Shown here: positions 16,828-25,033 of the stretch, one piece after another
Layout: every line of letters begins with the position of its first letter
Position numbering within the stretch: position 1 is the stretch's first letter
Source: Pseudothioclava nitratireducens
GTDB taxonomy: Bacteria; Pseudomonadota; Alphaproteobacteria; Rhodobacterales; Rhodobacteraceae
Assembly (NCBI RefSeq): GCF_029210495.1
Contig: NZ_JARGDK010000002.1
Coordinates: forward strand, 1-64,000
Length of the DNA stretch: 64,000 nucleotides
Direction of reading: 5' to 3'
The notes under the pieces: generated by a model
What the model was told of the DNA's origin: nothing
The model's database searches: none
What the model saw: only the letters and a program-made list of their open reading frames with translations
Program-made: the position numbers and the translations under genes

Positions 16828-18846
16828 TTGAACGTGTCGACGAAGAACAGCACATCAACCGCCCTCGCGGTGTCAGAGGGCTGGCCCACGGGTGCCCCGC
16901 ATCGCAACCGCGCCCCAAGCTGGGCGCGCGCGCTGCGCCGACAGGGCAGCTTGCTCGCGCTTCTGGCGGGATTTGCCTGGCTTTTGCGCGATCGTCTCGC
17001 ACATCTTGATATCGGGGCGATTCTGTCCGCCTTTGCACAGGTGACGCCCAGCCAATGGGTACTGGCGGCGCTGGCGACGATCCTGTCCTTCGCCGCGCTT
17101 GCCCGCTATGACGCGCTGCTCCATCGCACGCTGCGCACCGGCGCAGCCGAGCGAGAGGCGCGCCGCGCCGGCTGGGTCGCCATTGCGATCTCGCAGGTCG
17201 TGGGCTTCGGGCTGGTGTCCGGGGCGCTGATCCGCTGGCGGATGCTGCCCGGCCAAAGCCTGTTCGACACGTCGCGCCTGACGGCTGCGGTCGCGGCAAG
17301 CTTTCTGGCGGGCTGGGCGATGGTGCTTTCAGCGGCGCTCGTTTTCCTCCCTTACGAGATGCCCGGCCATGTCGGGCCGGGGCTGCGGGGCCTTGGCGCG
17401 GCGGGGCTGCTGACCGGCGGGGCGCTTACGGTGCTTGCCTTGCGCGGCCCGGCCTTGCGGATTGGACGGCGCAGCCTGCATTTACCCGCCCCGCCCGTGA
17501 TGGGGCGCATTGTCCTGCTTGCGTTCCTGGATACGGCTGCGGCGGCATCTGCGCTCTGGGTTCTGTTGCCGCAAGGTGCAGCGATCGGCCCGCTCGATCT
17601 CTACCCCGCCTTCCTGATCGCCTTCGGGATTGGCATGACCTCTGGGACGCCGGCGGGTCTGGGCCCGTTCGAGGTGACGATTCTTCTCCTGCTGCCGCAT
17701 GAAGACCCCGCCCCGCTTCTTGGGGCGATCCTCGCCTGGCGCACCGTCTATTATGGCCTGCCCGCCCTTGCGGCGATGGCCGTCTTGCTGCGCAGCCAGA
17801 CGCGCAAGACCGCGCACACTGGACGGGTCACACCCGCCTCAGCCGCAACGGTCCCCGATTTCGACGCGCTGATCGCGCAGGCACCACAGGCCGAGTTCGG
17901 GCTGCTGCATCAGGGCGAGCACAGGGTGTTGACCTGCGCCACGGGCAAATCGGGCTGGCTGCTGGCGCGGACCGCGCATGCGCAGGTGGCGCTGCTCGAC
18001 CCGTTCGGCCCCACCCCACGCTCCGAGCTTTTGCACCGGCTGCGCAGCACGGCGCGGGCGGATCGCCGGGTCAGCTGTCTCTACAAGATCAGCCCGCGGA
18101 TCGCCGTCGATGCGCGCCGACAGGGATGGCACGTCGCACCGATCGCGCGGGAATGCGTGCTGGACCCGACCCGCTTCACCCTGGACACGCCGACCCGGGC
18201 CGGGCTGCGCCGCAAGTTGCGCAAGGCACTCAAAGCGGGTGTAACCTGTCGCAAGGCGCCCGACGAATTGCCAATAGCGGAACTCTCGCGTTTGGCGCAG
18301 GCGTGGCGTGCCGCGCGCGGGGGCGAGCGTGGATTTTCGATGGGGCGTTTCTGTCCGCGCTATCTGGCACGTCAACAGATCGTTTTGGCCCATGTCGAAG
18401 GCCAGCTCGTCGGCTTTGCCAGCTTTCACGCCAATGGGCGTGAATGGGTGCTCGACCTGATGCGGCCAGCCTGCGACGCACCCGATGGAACCATGCAGGC
18501 GCTGATCCTGTGCGCCCTCGAGACGGCCCGCGCGGCGGGCATCACGCGCCTCTCTCTGGCCGCGCTCCCCCCAGAGGCCCGCGAGATAGACGGACCCGCG
18601 CGGCTGATCTGGTCCCATACCGAGCGCGCCGCCGGGGTGGCGGGATTGCGGCAATTCAAGATGGGCTTCGCGCCCAGGCTGGAACCGCGCTACATCGCTG
18701 CCCCCTCGCGTGCCGCACTTGCGCTCGCCGCAGCCGATATCGCCCGCGCGATCTATGCCCCGCCCCCTCTCTCTGCGGTGGCAAGCCCGCCCCGTCAAAC
18801 GACCCTAGCCGCCCCCAGAGTTGCGCGCGCTTCAAGATCATCTTGA
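16828..18846 (+). CDS. MprF-like aminoacyl-phosphatidylglycerol synthase/flippase
   Basis: Bifunctional membrane protein that in relatives adds lysine or alanine to phosphatidylglycerol and flips the product, lowering surface charge. The 672-residue product has about eight membrane helices in residues 40-330, including the conserved GTPAGLGPFEV loop near 275. A cytoplasmic DUF2156 acyltransferase-fold domain follows (about 345-635) with GFASFHANGREWVLDLMRP. The gene appears to start at TTG 16828 behind GGAGGAGAG. It is shorter than the 840-residue Gram-positive MprF because it has fewer helices. The amino acid donor cannot be predicted. The last codons overlap a 17-bp palindrome. Confidence 0.85.
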   Translation: MNVSTKNSTSTALAVSEGWPTGAPHRNRAPSWARALRRQGSLLALLAGFAWLLRDRLAHLDIGAILSAFAQVTPSQWVLAALATILSFAALARYDALLHRTLRTGAAEREARRAGWVAIAISQVVGFGLVSGALIRWRMLPGQSLFDTSRLTAAVAASFLAGWAMVLSAALVFLPYEMPGHVGPGLRGLGAAGLLTGGALTVLALRGPALRIGRRSLHLPAPPVMGRIVLLAFLDTAAAASALWVLLPQGAAIGPLDLYPAFLIAFGIGMTSGTPAGLGPFEVTILLLLPHEDPAPLLGAILAWRTVYYGLPALAAMAVLLRSQTRKTAHTGRVTPASAATVPDFDALIAQAPQAEFGLLHQGEHRVLTCATGKSGWLLARTAHAQVALLDPFGPTPRSELLHRLRSTARADRRVSCLYKISPRIAVDARRQGWHVAPIARECVLDPTRFTLDTPTRAGLRRKLRKALKAGVTCRKAPDELPIAELSRLAQAWRAARGGERGFSMGRFCPRYLARQQIVLAHVEGQLVGFASFHANGREWVLDLMRPACDAPDGTMQALILCALETARAAGITRLSLAALPPEAREIDGPARLIWSHTERAAGVAGLRQFKMGFAPRLEPRYIAAPSRAALALAAADIARAIYAPPPLSAVASPPRQTTLAAPRVARASRSS

Positions 18847-18847
18847 A
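18831..18847. promoter_or_regulatory. Perfect 17-bp palindrome upstream of the methyltransferase gene
   Basis: TTCAAGATCATCTTGAA has two 8-base arms around one central base without mismatch. It overlaps the stop codon of the upstream gene and lies 104 bases before the homocysteine methyltransferase start. ArsR-type methionine-cycle regulators such as SahR bind palindromes of this form, so it is a candidate operator for methionine-dependent control. Confidence 0.6.
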
Positions 18848-18868
18848 CAGAAGGAATTTGCCAAAGCC

Positions 18869-18927
18869 GGGCAGCCGTGGCAGGAGAGGCGAACCTGTGC
18901 CCCACGCGTCCCGCGTGCGGCCTGCCC
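18869..18927 (+). other. Structured leader (predicted three-way junction) before the methyltransferase gene
   Basis: Pairing seen by eye: the outer stem 18869-18877 pairs with 18918-18927 (nine pairs, one bulge). It encloses hairpin 18879-18901 (six pairs, two-base bulge, loop AGAGGCGAA) and hairpin 18903-18917 (six perfect pairs, loop TCC). Almost no unpaired bases remain at the junction. I do not recognise a known riboswitch class; SAM and SAH classes were considered and do not fit. Confidence 0.45.
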
Positions 18928-18950
18928 TGCTGTCAGACAAAGGCCCGACC

Positions 18951-19967
18951 ATGACCAACGCCCTCAGCCGCCTCCTTGAAACCCGCGACTGGCTTCTGGC
19001 CGATGGCGCGACCGGGACCAACCTGTTCAACATGGGGCTTAGCTCGGGCGACGCGCCGGAACTCTGGAACGCGGACGAGCCGCAAAACATCAAGAAGCTC
19101 TATTCGCTCGCGGTTGGAGCCGGGTCTGACCTGTTCCTGACGAACTCCTTTGGCGGCAACGCCTCGCGCCTCAAACTGCACAATGCTGAAAAGCGCGTGC
19201 GTGAACTGAACCGCCTCGCAGCAGAAATCGGTCGTGACGTGGCCGATGCGGCGGGCCGCCCCGTGATTGTCGCGGGCTCGATAGGTCCGACCGGCGAGAT
19301 CTTTGCGCCGATGGGCACCATGACGCATGAAATCGCGGTCGAGATGTTCCACGAACAGGCCGAGGGCCTGAAAGAAGGCGGCGCGGATGTACTTTGGGTC
19401 GAAACCATTTCGGCCCCTGAAGAATTCAAAGCCGCCGCCGAAGGTGCACGCCTCGCCGGCATGGCCTGGTGCGGCACGATGAGCTTTGACACCGCGGGAC
19501 GCACCATGATGGGCGTCACCTCGGCGCAGCTCGCAGCACTCGTCGAAAAACTGCCGAACCCGCCGATCGCCTTTGGCGCGAATTGCGGCGTCGGCGCGTC
19601 GGATTTGATGCGCACCATCCTTGGCTTCGTCGCCTCCGGCACCGAACGCCCGATCATCGCCAAGGGCAATGCCGGCATTCCGAAATATGTCGATGGCCAT
19701 ATCCATTACGACGGCACGCCCGAACTGATGGGCGATTACGCCTGCCTTGCACGCGACGCGGGCGCGACGATCATCGGTGGCTGCTGCGGCACGATGCCCG
19801 AACACCTCAAGGCGATGCGCGCGGCACTGGAAAGCCGTCCTCGCGGCCCCCGCCCCACGCTCGAAGACATCTCGGCCAAGCTCGGCGGCTTCTCCTCGGC
19901 CTCGGACGGCACCGGCGACGATGACGCCGCGCCCACCCGTGAGCGCCGGGGCCGCCGCCGCGGCTGA
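18951..19967 (+). CDS. bmt: Homocysteine S-methyltransferase (BHMT/MetH N-domain type)
   Basis: Methyl transfer to homocysteine giving methionine. The 338-residue barrel begins with LLADGATGTNLFNMGL (residues 15-30), matching the MetH/BHMT homocysteine domain. It has the three zinc-binding cysteines C212 (GANCGVG), C278 and C279 (IGGCCGT). The family is usually named betaine-homocysteine methyltransferase. Here a free corrinoid protein is encoded 1.3 kb downstream, so methylcobalamin may be the real donor, as in a split MetH. The C-terminus (after 300) is charged and disordered. The ATG at 18951 is in frame with a longer ORF whose extra part has no homology. It is preceded by a palindrome and a structured leader. 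Confidence 0.85.
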   Translation: MTNALSRLLETRDWLLADGATGTNLFNMGLSSGDAPELWNADEPQNIKKLYSLAVGAGSDLFLTNSFGGNASRLKLHNAEKRVRELNRLAAEIGRDVADAAGRPVIVAGSIGPTGEIFAPMGTMTHEIAVEMFHEQAEGLKEGGADVLWVETISAPEEFKAAAEGARLAGMAWCGTMSFDTAGRTMMGVTSAQLAALVEKLPNPPIAFGANCGVGASDLMRTILGFVASGTERPIIAKGNAGIPKYVDGHIHYDGTPELMGDYACLARDAGATIIGGCCGTMPEHLKAMRAALESRPRGPRPTLEDISAKLGGFSSASDGTGDDDAAPTRERRGRRRG

Positions 19968-19992
19968 TCCCGACGGCCCCGCCATGACGCGC

Positions 19993-21099
19993 CTAGAACA
20001 AACTGAGTTGATCGCCCGGGCGCGGCGGAGCGCGAAAGCGCGACAGATCGAGCGCGGGCAGGCTCTGCCCGAGCTGGCAGCGCCGCAGCGCGAGGTGAAA
20101 GCGCCGACGCAACAGATCGGCCCAGAATCCTTCGCCTGTCATCCGCGTCCCAAAGCGCGGGTCGTTGAGCTGCCCGCCGCGCATCTCGCGCAGGCGCCCG
20201 AGCACCTTGTCGGCCCGGCCCGGCTCTTCGCGGCGCAGCCAGTCCTCGAACAGGGGCGCGACCTCGTGGGGCAGCCGCAAGAGCAGCATCGAGGCGGCCC
20301 GCGCCCCCGCCCCGGCACCCGCCTGCAAAATCGCGTCAAGCTCGTGATCCGTCAGGCCGGGGATCATCGGCGCGGCCATCACCCGCACGGGAACCCCTGC
20401 CTCGCTGAGCGCCCGGATCACCCGCAGTCGGGTCGCGGGCACGGGCGCGCGCGGCTCCATCCGGCGGGCCAGCCCCGCGTCGAGGGTCGTCACGCTGACC
20501 CCCACATGCACCAGCCCCCGCGCTGCCATCGGCCCCAAAATGTCCAGGTCTCGGGTGATGCCCGCCCCGCGCGTCACGATCCCTACCGGGTGATCGAAGG
20601 CCGCCAGCACTTCGAGCACACGCCGCATCACACCCATGCTCGCCTCAAGCGGCTGATAGGGGTCGGTATTGGTGCCGATCGCGATGACCTGCGGACGGTA
20701 ACCCGGGCTTCGCAATTCACGTTCGAGCACCTCCGGCATCTCCGGGCGCGCAATCAGCTTGGTCTCAAAATCGAGCCCGGCCGAGAGCCCCAGATAGCCG
20801 TGAGACGGTCGCGCAAAGCAGTAGATGCAACCATGCTCGCAGCCCCGATAGGGGTTGATCGACTGGGCGAACGGCACATCGGGGGAGTCGTTGCGCGTAA
20901 TCGCGCGGCGCGGGCGCTCGATCGCGACCTCGGTGCGCAAAGGACGGGTTTCCTCGGGGATGTCCCAGCCATCGTGCTCATGCGCCCGCGTATAGGGCTC
21001 AAACCGCCCCACGGGTGCCGAAAGAGTGCCGCGCGCCCGGATACGCAGCGCAGGGTCGGCAGGGGGCAAATCGGGATGGGCAGCCTTGATGCGATCCAT
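19993..21099 (-). CDS. PA0069-family radical SAM protein (spore photolyase-like)
   Basis: The 368-residue protein binds a [4Fe-4S] cluster through CEHGCIYC (CxxxCxxC, near residues 89-96). Other radical-SAM features are INPYRGCEHG and IAIGTNTDPYQPLE. It matches the family often annotated PA0069, related to spore photoproduct lyase, whose reaction is not known to me. It is convergent with the homocysteine methyltransferase gene and divergent from the corrinoid protein gene, sitting between the two. That position may be chance. Confidence 0.85.
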   Translation of the reverse strand: MDRIKAAHPDLPPADPALRIRARGTLSAPVGRFEPYTRAHEHDGWDIPEETRPLRTEVAIERPRRAITRNDSPDVPFAQSINPYRGCEHGCIYCFARPSHGYLGLSAGLDFETKLIARPEMPEVLERELRSPGYRPQVIAIGTNTDPYQPLEASMGVMRRVLEVLAAFDHPVGIVTRGAGITRDLDILGPMAARGLVHVGVSVTTLDAGLARRMEPRAPVPATRLRVIRALSEAGVPVRVMAAPMIPGLTDHELDAILQAGAGAGARAASMLLLRLPHEVAPLFEDWLRREEPGRADKVLGRLREMRGGQLNDPRFGTRMTGEGFWADLLRRRFHLALRRCQLGQSLPALDLSRFRAPPRPGDQLSLF

Positions 21100-21265
21100 C
21101 GGATCAATTTAGAACGAACTAAGAACATTTGCAATCCGGCGCGGTTTTTTCACCCTCCTCGCACATGCAGGTCGGGGAATGCGTCGCGCATGTCGCAAAT
21201 CGCCAATCCAATCGGGGCGTCCTGCCCCATCACCTGTTAAAACGGCTTTCTGGAGACTGACGCAC

Positions 21266-21961
21266 ATGGCCGACGAAGACGATATCATCCTCTCGGAACT
21301 AAACGACGAGGAACTGGTCCAGCAGATGATGGACGACCTCTATGACGGTCTCAAGGAAGAGATCGAAGAGGCGGTCGAAATCCTGCTGGAGCGCGGCTGG
21401 ACCCCCTACGACATCCTGACCAAGGCGCTCGTCGCCGGGATGACCATCGTCGGCGCCGACTTCCGCGATGGCATCCTGTTCGTGCCCGAAGTGCTTCTCG
21501 CGGCCAACGCGATGAAGGGCGGCATGGCGATCCTCAAGCCGCTGCTGGTCGAGACCGGCGCACCGCGCATGGGTAAAATGGTCATCGGCACCGTTAAGGG
21601 TGACATCCACGACATCGGCAAGAACCTCGTCGCGATGATGATGGAAGGCGCGGGCTTCGAAGTGGTCGACCTCGGCATCAACAACGCCGTCGAAGCCTAT
21701 ATGGAAGCGCTTGAAACCGAGCAGCCGGACATCCTCGGCATGTCGGCCCTGCTGACCACCACCATGCCCTACATGAAGACGGTGATCGACGCGCTCATCG
21801 AACAGGGCAAGCGCGATGACTACATCGTTCTGGTGGGCGGCGCGCCGCTGAACGAAGAATTCGGCAAGGCCATTGGCGCAGACGCCTATTGCCGCGACGC
21901 AGCCGTGGCGGTCGAAACCGCGAAAACCATGGTCGCGCGCAAGCACAACCAGATGGGCTAA
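21266..21961 (+). CDS. Corrinoid (B12-binding) methyltransferase protein
   Basis: Small methyl-carrier protein with an N-terminal four-helix cap (about residues 10-95) and a Rossmann-like cobalamin domain (about 100-225). The cobalt ligand motif D113-x-H115-xx-G118 lies in GDIHDIGKN, followed by GFEVVDLG and VGGAP. It corresponds to the two middle-C domains of MetH or to MtaC/MtbC carriers. The ATG at 21266 is preferred over the in-frame start at 21179, which adds non-homologous sequence. No fused reactivation domain is present, so a separate activator is needed. A terminator follows 25 bases after the stop. Confidence 0.92.
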   Translation: MADEDDIILSELNDEELVQQMMDDLYDGLKEEIEEAVEILLERGWTPYDILTKALVAGMTIVGADFRDGILFVPEVLLAANAMKGGMAILKPLLVETGAPRMGKMVIGTVKGDIHDIGKNLVAMMMEGAGFEVVDLGINNAVEAYMEALETEQPDILGMSALLTTTMPYMKTVIDALIEQGKRDDYIVLVGGAPLNEEFGKAIGADAYCRDAAVAVETAKTMVARKHNQMG

Positions 21962-21985
21962 CGTCCCTCTCGACGATATGTGATG

Positions 21986-22020
21986 GGCCCCGGGCGGTAA
22001 ATTCCGCACCGGGGCCTTTT
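21986..22020 (+). terminator. Terminator after the corrinoid protein gene
   Basis: GGCCCCGG (21986-21993) pairs with CCGGGGCC (22009-22016) across a 15-base loop containing an extra GCGG/CCGC stem, followed by TTTT. Confidence 0.8.
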
Positions 22021-22064
22021 CATTCGTGAGAAAGCGCCCATACTTAGCACAGGGGAGTTGAGAA

Positions 22065-22223
22065 ATGACGCTGCCACAATTCTTGCTGTTGATCTGCGCC
22101 GTCGTGCTCGCGGGCGGGCTCACGATGTGGGCCGCGACGAGTGCTGGCGTGCCGCTGGCCGCGATCGGTCTGAGCGCGTTGATCGGCGCTGGCGTCCTCA
22201 GCCTCATGGCCCGCGTCGAATGA
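22065..22223 (+). CDS. Small (52-residue) membrane protein coupled to DUF1638
   Basis: Hypothetical protein with two predicted membrane helices (about residues 5-24 and 29-48) separated by a short turn. The start ATG has a GGGGAGTTGAGAA site, and the stop TGA overlaps the ATG of the DUF1638 gene (ATGA), so the pair is translationally coupled. No family recognised. Its small size means automated annotation may miss it. The location between two methionine-related genes suggests, but does not prove, a shared role. Confidence 0.7.
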   Translation: MTLPQFLLLICAVVLAGGLTMWAATSAGVPLAAIGLSALIGAGVLSLMARVE

Positions 22224-22864
22224 TTTCCGATCAAAGCCTGTCTGAAACCGGTCTGAGCGCGTCGGGTGCTGGACGCGTGCTTGTGATCGCTTGCGGGGCG
22301 CTCGCGCGCGAGATTCTCGCGCTGAAGGCCGCCAATCGCTGGGATCATATCGACCTGACCTGCCTGCCCGCAAAGCTGCACCTCTACCCCGAGAAAATCT
22401 CGGATGCGGTGCGCGACGCGGTGGCCGAGCATCGCGACGCCTATGCTCAGATCCTGATCGCCTATGCCGATTGCGGCACGGGTGGCGGGCTGGAAGCGAC
22501 CTGCAAGGAGTTGGGCGTGGAGATGATCGCCGGCCCCCATTGCTACGCGTTCTTCGATGGGAACGAGGCCTTCGCGGCCCGCGCCGAGACCGAGATCACC
22601 GCTTTCTATCTTACCGATTTTCTGGTCCGGCAGTTCGATGCCTTCGTCTGGCGCCCGATGGGCTTCGACCGTTACCCCGAGCTGATCCAGACCATGTTCG
22701 GCAATTACGACCGCCTGATTTATCTCGCGCAAACCGACGATGCGGCGCTGGATGCCAAGGCCGAAGACGCTGCCCGCCGTCTTGGCCTGCGCTATGAGCG
22801 CCGTGCCACGGGTTATGGCGATCTGGCGTCCGCGCTACGCGATTTCGCGACGCAAACCGCCTGA
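22220..22864 (+). CDS. DUF1638 domain protein, likely corrinoid methyltransferase accessory
   Basis: The 214-residue product shows the DUF1638 pattern: VIACGALAREILAL (near residues 17-30), AYADCGTGGGLE (near 80) and GPHCYAFFDGNEAF (near 105). The conserved Cys and His residues could bind a metal or a corrinoid. DUF1638 genes are commonly found beside corrinoid-dependent methyltransferase genes; the biochemical role is unknown to me. It overlaps the small membrane protein gene by 4 bases and ends 4 bases before the convergent HNH gene. Confidence 0.85.
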   Translation: MISDQSLSETGLSASGAGRVLVIACGALAREILALKAANRWDHIDLTCLPAKLHLYPEKISDAVRDAVAEHRDAYAQILIAYADCGTGGGLEATCKELGVEMIAGPHCYAFFDGNEAFAARAETEITAFYLTDFLVRQFDAFVWRPMGFDRYPELIQTMFGNYDRLIYLAQTDDAALDAKAEDAARRLGLRYERRATGYGDLASALRDFATQTA

Positions 22865-22868
22865 GGCC

Positions 22869-23468
22869 TCAAGCCTCCAGTTCCGCATCCCAATAGAGAA
22901 AATCCATCCAGCTTTCATGCAGGTGGCCGGGCGGGAAGCGCCGTCCGAGCGCGTGCATTTCCTCGGGCGAAGGCTGACGCGCGGGCTTACGCAACCGCAG
23001 CCCCGAGCGGTCCAGCTGCTTGTTCGCCTTGCGCAGGTTGCACGGCGCGCAGGCCGCGACCACGTTCTCCCAGCTTGTGATACCGCCCCGCGAGCGCGGG
23101 ATCACATGGTCGAAGGTCAGATCTCCCTTCGAGCCGCAATACTGGCATTTGAATTCGTCCCGCAGAAAAAGATTGAAGCGCGTGAAGGCCACGCGCTTCT
23201 GGGGTCGGATGAATTCTTTGAGGACGACGACCGAGGGGATTTTGATGGCTTCCCGCTGGGAGCGCACCACCTCGTCATACTCGGCGAGGATCGTCACCCG
23301 GTCGAGGAAGACCGCCTTGATCGCCTCCTGCCAGGGCCAAAGCGACAAGGGGTAATAACTTAGTGGCCGGAAATCCGCGTTCAGCACCAACGCCGGGAAG
23401 CGTCTGAGCGCTGCCGGGTCGCGCACGAAATGCGTTCGGAAATCCGTCGTCTCATGGTGGTCCAGCAT
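22869..23468 (-). CDS. HNH endonuclease family protein
   Basis: The 199-residue protein has an HNH fold in residues 98-150: CQYCG, then TFDHVIPRSRGGITSWENVVAACAPCNLRKANK, with four zinc cysteines (two CxxC pairs) and the catalytic DH. The N-terminal half (LNADFRPLSYYPLSLWPWQEAIKAVFLDRV) is typical of the chromosomal Rhodobacterales/cyanobacterial HNH proteins. These are not linked to restriction systems or introns, and their role is unclear. The ATG at 23468 is preferred to 23486. Confidence 0.88.
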   Translation of the reverse strand: MLDHHETTDFRTHFVRDPAALRRFPALVLNADFRPLSYYPLSLWPWQEAIKAVFLDRVTILAEYDEVVRSQREAIKIPSVVVLKEFIRPQKRVAFTRFNLFLRDEFKCQYCGSKGDLTFDHVIPRSRGGITSWENVVAACAPCNLRKANKQLDRSGLRLRKPARQPSPEEMHALGRRFPPGHLHESWMDFLYWDAELEA

Positions 23469-23506
23469 GCGTGACTCCGTCCTCACCCTCAGCCCGATCC
23501 GTGGGC

Positions 23507-23529
23507 CAGGGGCGGGGGAACCGCCCCTG
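23507..23529 (-). other. Hairpin in the presumed HNH gene leader
   Basis: A 9-bp perfect stem (CAGGGGCGG / CCGCCCCTG) with a GGGAA loop lies 39-61 bases upstream of the HNH start. No T run follows, so it is not an ordinary terminator. Its role is unknown. Confidence 0.35.
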
Positions 23530-23676
23530 CCATAGGTTAACTATATATGGCGTTTGCGCTCTGACAAGCCCCCCGATCTGGGAAATGCCGCCATGCAGCA
23601 TATCTCGCACCGGCCCGCGACAGAGGCACGACCGGGACATGACGGTTCTGTGACGGATTTGACGCGCGGTGACGCC

Positions 23677-24339
23677 TTAGCCCGGCAGGCGTTCCTTGAG
23701 GAATTGCAGCGCCACTGAGAGCCCATCGGGCGCGATGCCATGGCCCGTGCCTTGCATGACATGGCCATAGGTTTCGAACCCTGCCGCGACCAGCGTATCA
23801 CCCGCAAGCCCCATATCCGCGAAAGGCACGACCGGGTCGGCGTCGCCATGAACCAGCAGCACAGGGGGCTTCGAGACCGCCTCGGCAGCCAGCGCCTCGG
23901 GCCGCAGAAGCCGCCCGGAGAACGCCACCACGCCCGCCACCGGCTCAGCCCGGCGCGGGAGCACCTCAAGCGCCATCATCGTGCCTTGCGAGAAGCCGAT
24001 CACCGCAAGCTGCGCGGGCGTCAGACCGTTATCGGCCAGCACCTCGTCAAGAAATGCATTGAGATCCACTGCCGCGCGCGCCATCCCTTCAGCCGCCGCC
24101 TCTTCGCTCGACCCGTCGAGCCACGGGATCGGGAACCACTGCCGCCCGAACGGGTTGCCCGCACAAGGCTCGGGCGCATCCGGCGCAAGAAAAAGCGTAT
24201 CGGGCAGATGCGGGGCCAGCGGGTCGGCCAGCCCCAGAAGATCGGCCCCGTCCGCGCCATAGCCATGCAGGAACACAACCGCCGATTTCAGGTTTCCCGA
24301 TTTCGGGCCCTTTTGCCCGGCCTCCAGCTTGCGTGTCAT
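23677..24339 (-). CDS. Alpha/beta-hydrolase, phospholipase/carboxylesterase family
   Basis: Serine hydrolase of 220 residues. The catalytic triad is visible: nucleophile in GFSQG (near residue 115), Asp in HGDADPVVPF (near 170) and His in GTGHGIAPDG (near 203). The oxyanion region is HGYGADGADLLG. Family members hydrolyse carboxylesters or lysophospholipids; the substrate here is unknown. The ATG at 24339 overlaps the stop of the glycosylase gene upstream (ATGA), so the two are translationally coupled. Confidence 0.88.
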   Translation of the reverse strand: MTRKLEAGQKGPKSGNLKSAVVFLHGYGADGADLLGLADPLAPHLPDTLFLAPDAPEPCAGNPFGRQWFPIPWLDGSSEEAAAEGMARAAVDLNAFLDEVLADNGLTPAQLAVIGFSQGTMMALEVLPRRAEPVAGVVAFSGRLLRPEALAAEAVSKPPVLLVHGDADPVVPFADMGLAGDTLVAAGFETYGHVMQGTGHGIAPDGLSVALQFLKERLPG

Positions 24340-24968
24340 GGCGCGACCCCTTCCCTGTTTTTCCGATAGGCGTAATAGGCCCAAAGCCCGCGCGCCGCAA
24401 CCGCCCGCCAAGGCGACCAGCTTGCGGACAAGGCGTTGAATTCCTTGCGTTTGGGGCGTTCTGGCAGGTCAAAAAGCATCCGCGCGCCCTCGGCCAGAGC
24501 GAGGTCATCGACCGCGAAGACGTCCGCGCGCCCCAGAGCGAAGATAAGATACATCTCGACCGTCCAGCGACCGATGCCGGGGATCGGCAGCAATTGCGCG
24601 ATCACCTCTTCATCGGGCAGAGCGCGCAGCCCCTCGAAATCGACGCCCGAGACAGAGAGCGCCTGCAAGTAACGAATCTTCTGGCGCGACAGGCCGCAGG
24701 CCCGCAATGCCTCTTCCGGGGCGGCAGCAATCGGCTCCGGCCCTGCAAAGCCCGCCGCCAGCACCCGCCCCCGGATCGCATTGGCCGAGGCAACCGAGAC
24801 CTGCTGGCCAATGATTGCATCCCGCAGCGCCGCGAATCCATCCTCGCGCCGGCGCAAAGGCCAAGGCCCGGTGCAGACGAGCGCCTCGGCAAAGCGCGGC
24901 TCTGCCCGTGCCAGCCAGTCGGCCCCTTCGGCGATATCCGCCTCACATGCGATGATCCGTCCCACCAT
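24336..24968 (-). CDS. DNA-3-methyladenine glycosylase, AlkA/HhH-GPD family
   Basis: Removes alkylated bases such as 3-methyladenine from DNA. The 210-residue protein contains the helix-hairpin-helix LLPIPGIGRWTVEMYLIF (near residues 126-143) followed by the region with the catalytic aspartate AVDDLAL (near 152-158). IIGQQVS (near 53) is the conserved first helix. It is shorter than E. coli AlkA because the N-terminal beta domain is missing. Start at 24968; 24986 is possible. It is first in a two-gene unit with the esterase. Confidence 0.88.
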   Translation of the reverse strand: MVGRIIACEADIAEGADWLARAEPRFAEALVCTGPWPLRRREDGFAALRDAIIGQQVSVASANAIRGRVLAAGFAGPEPIAAAPEEALRACGLSRQKIRYLQALSVSGVDFEGLRALPDEEVIAQLLPIPGIGRWTVEMYLIFALGRADVFAVDDLALAEGARMLFDLPERPKRKEFNALSASWSPWRAVAARGLWAYYAYRKNREGVAP

Positions 24969-25033
24969 TCGGCCACCCTGCCCCAATCGCGAGACGCTTG
25001 CCAGCCCCCGCGCGCGCGGTTAGGGGTTTGCCC

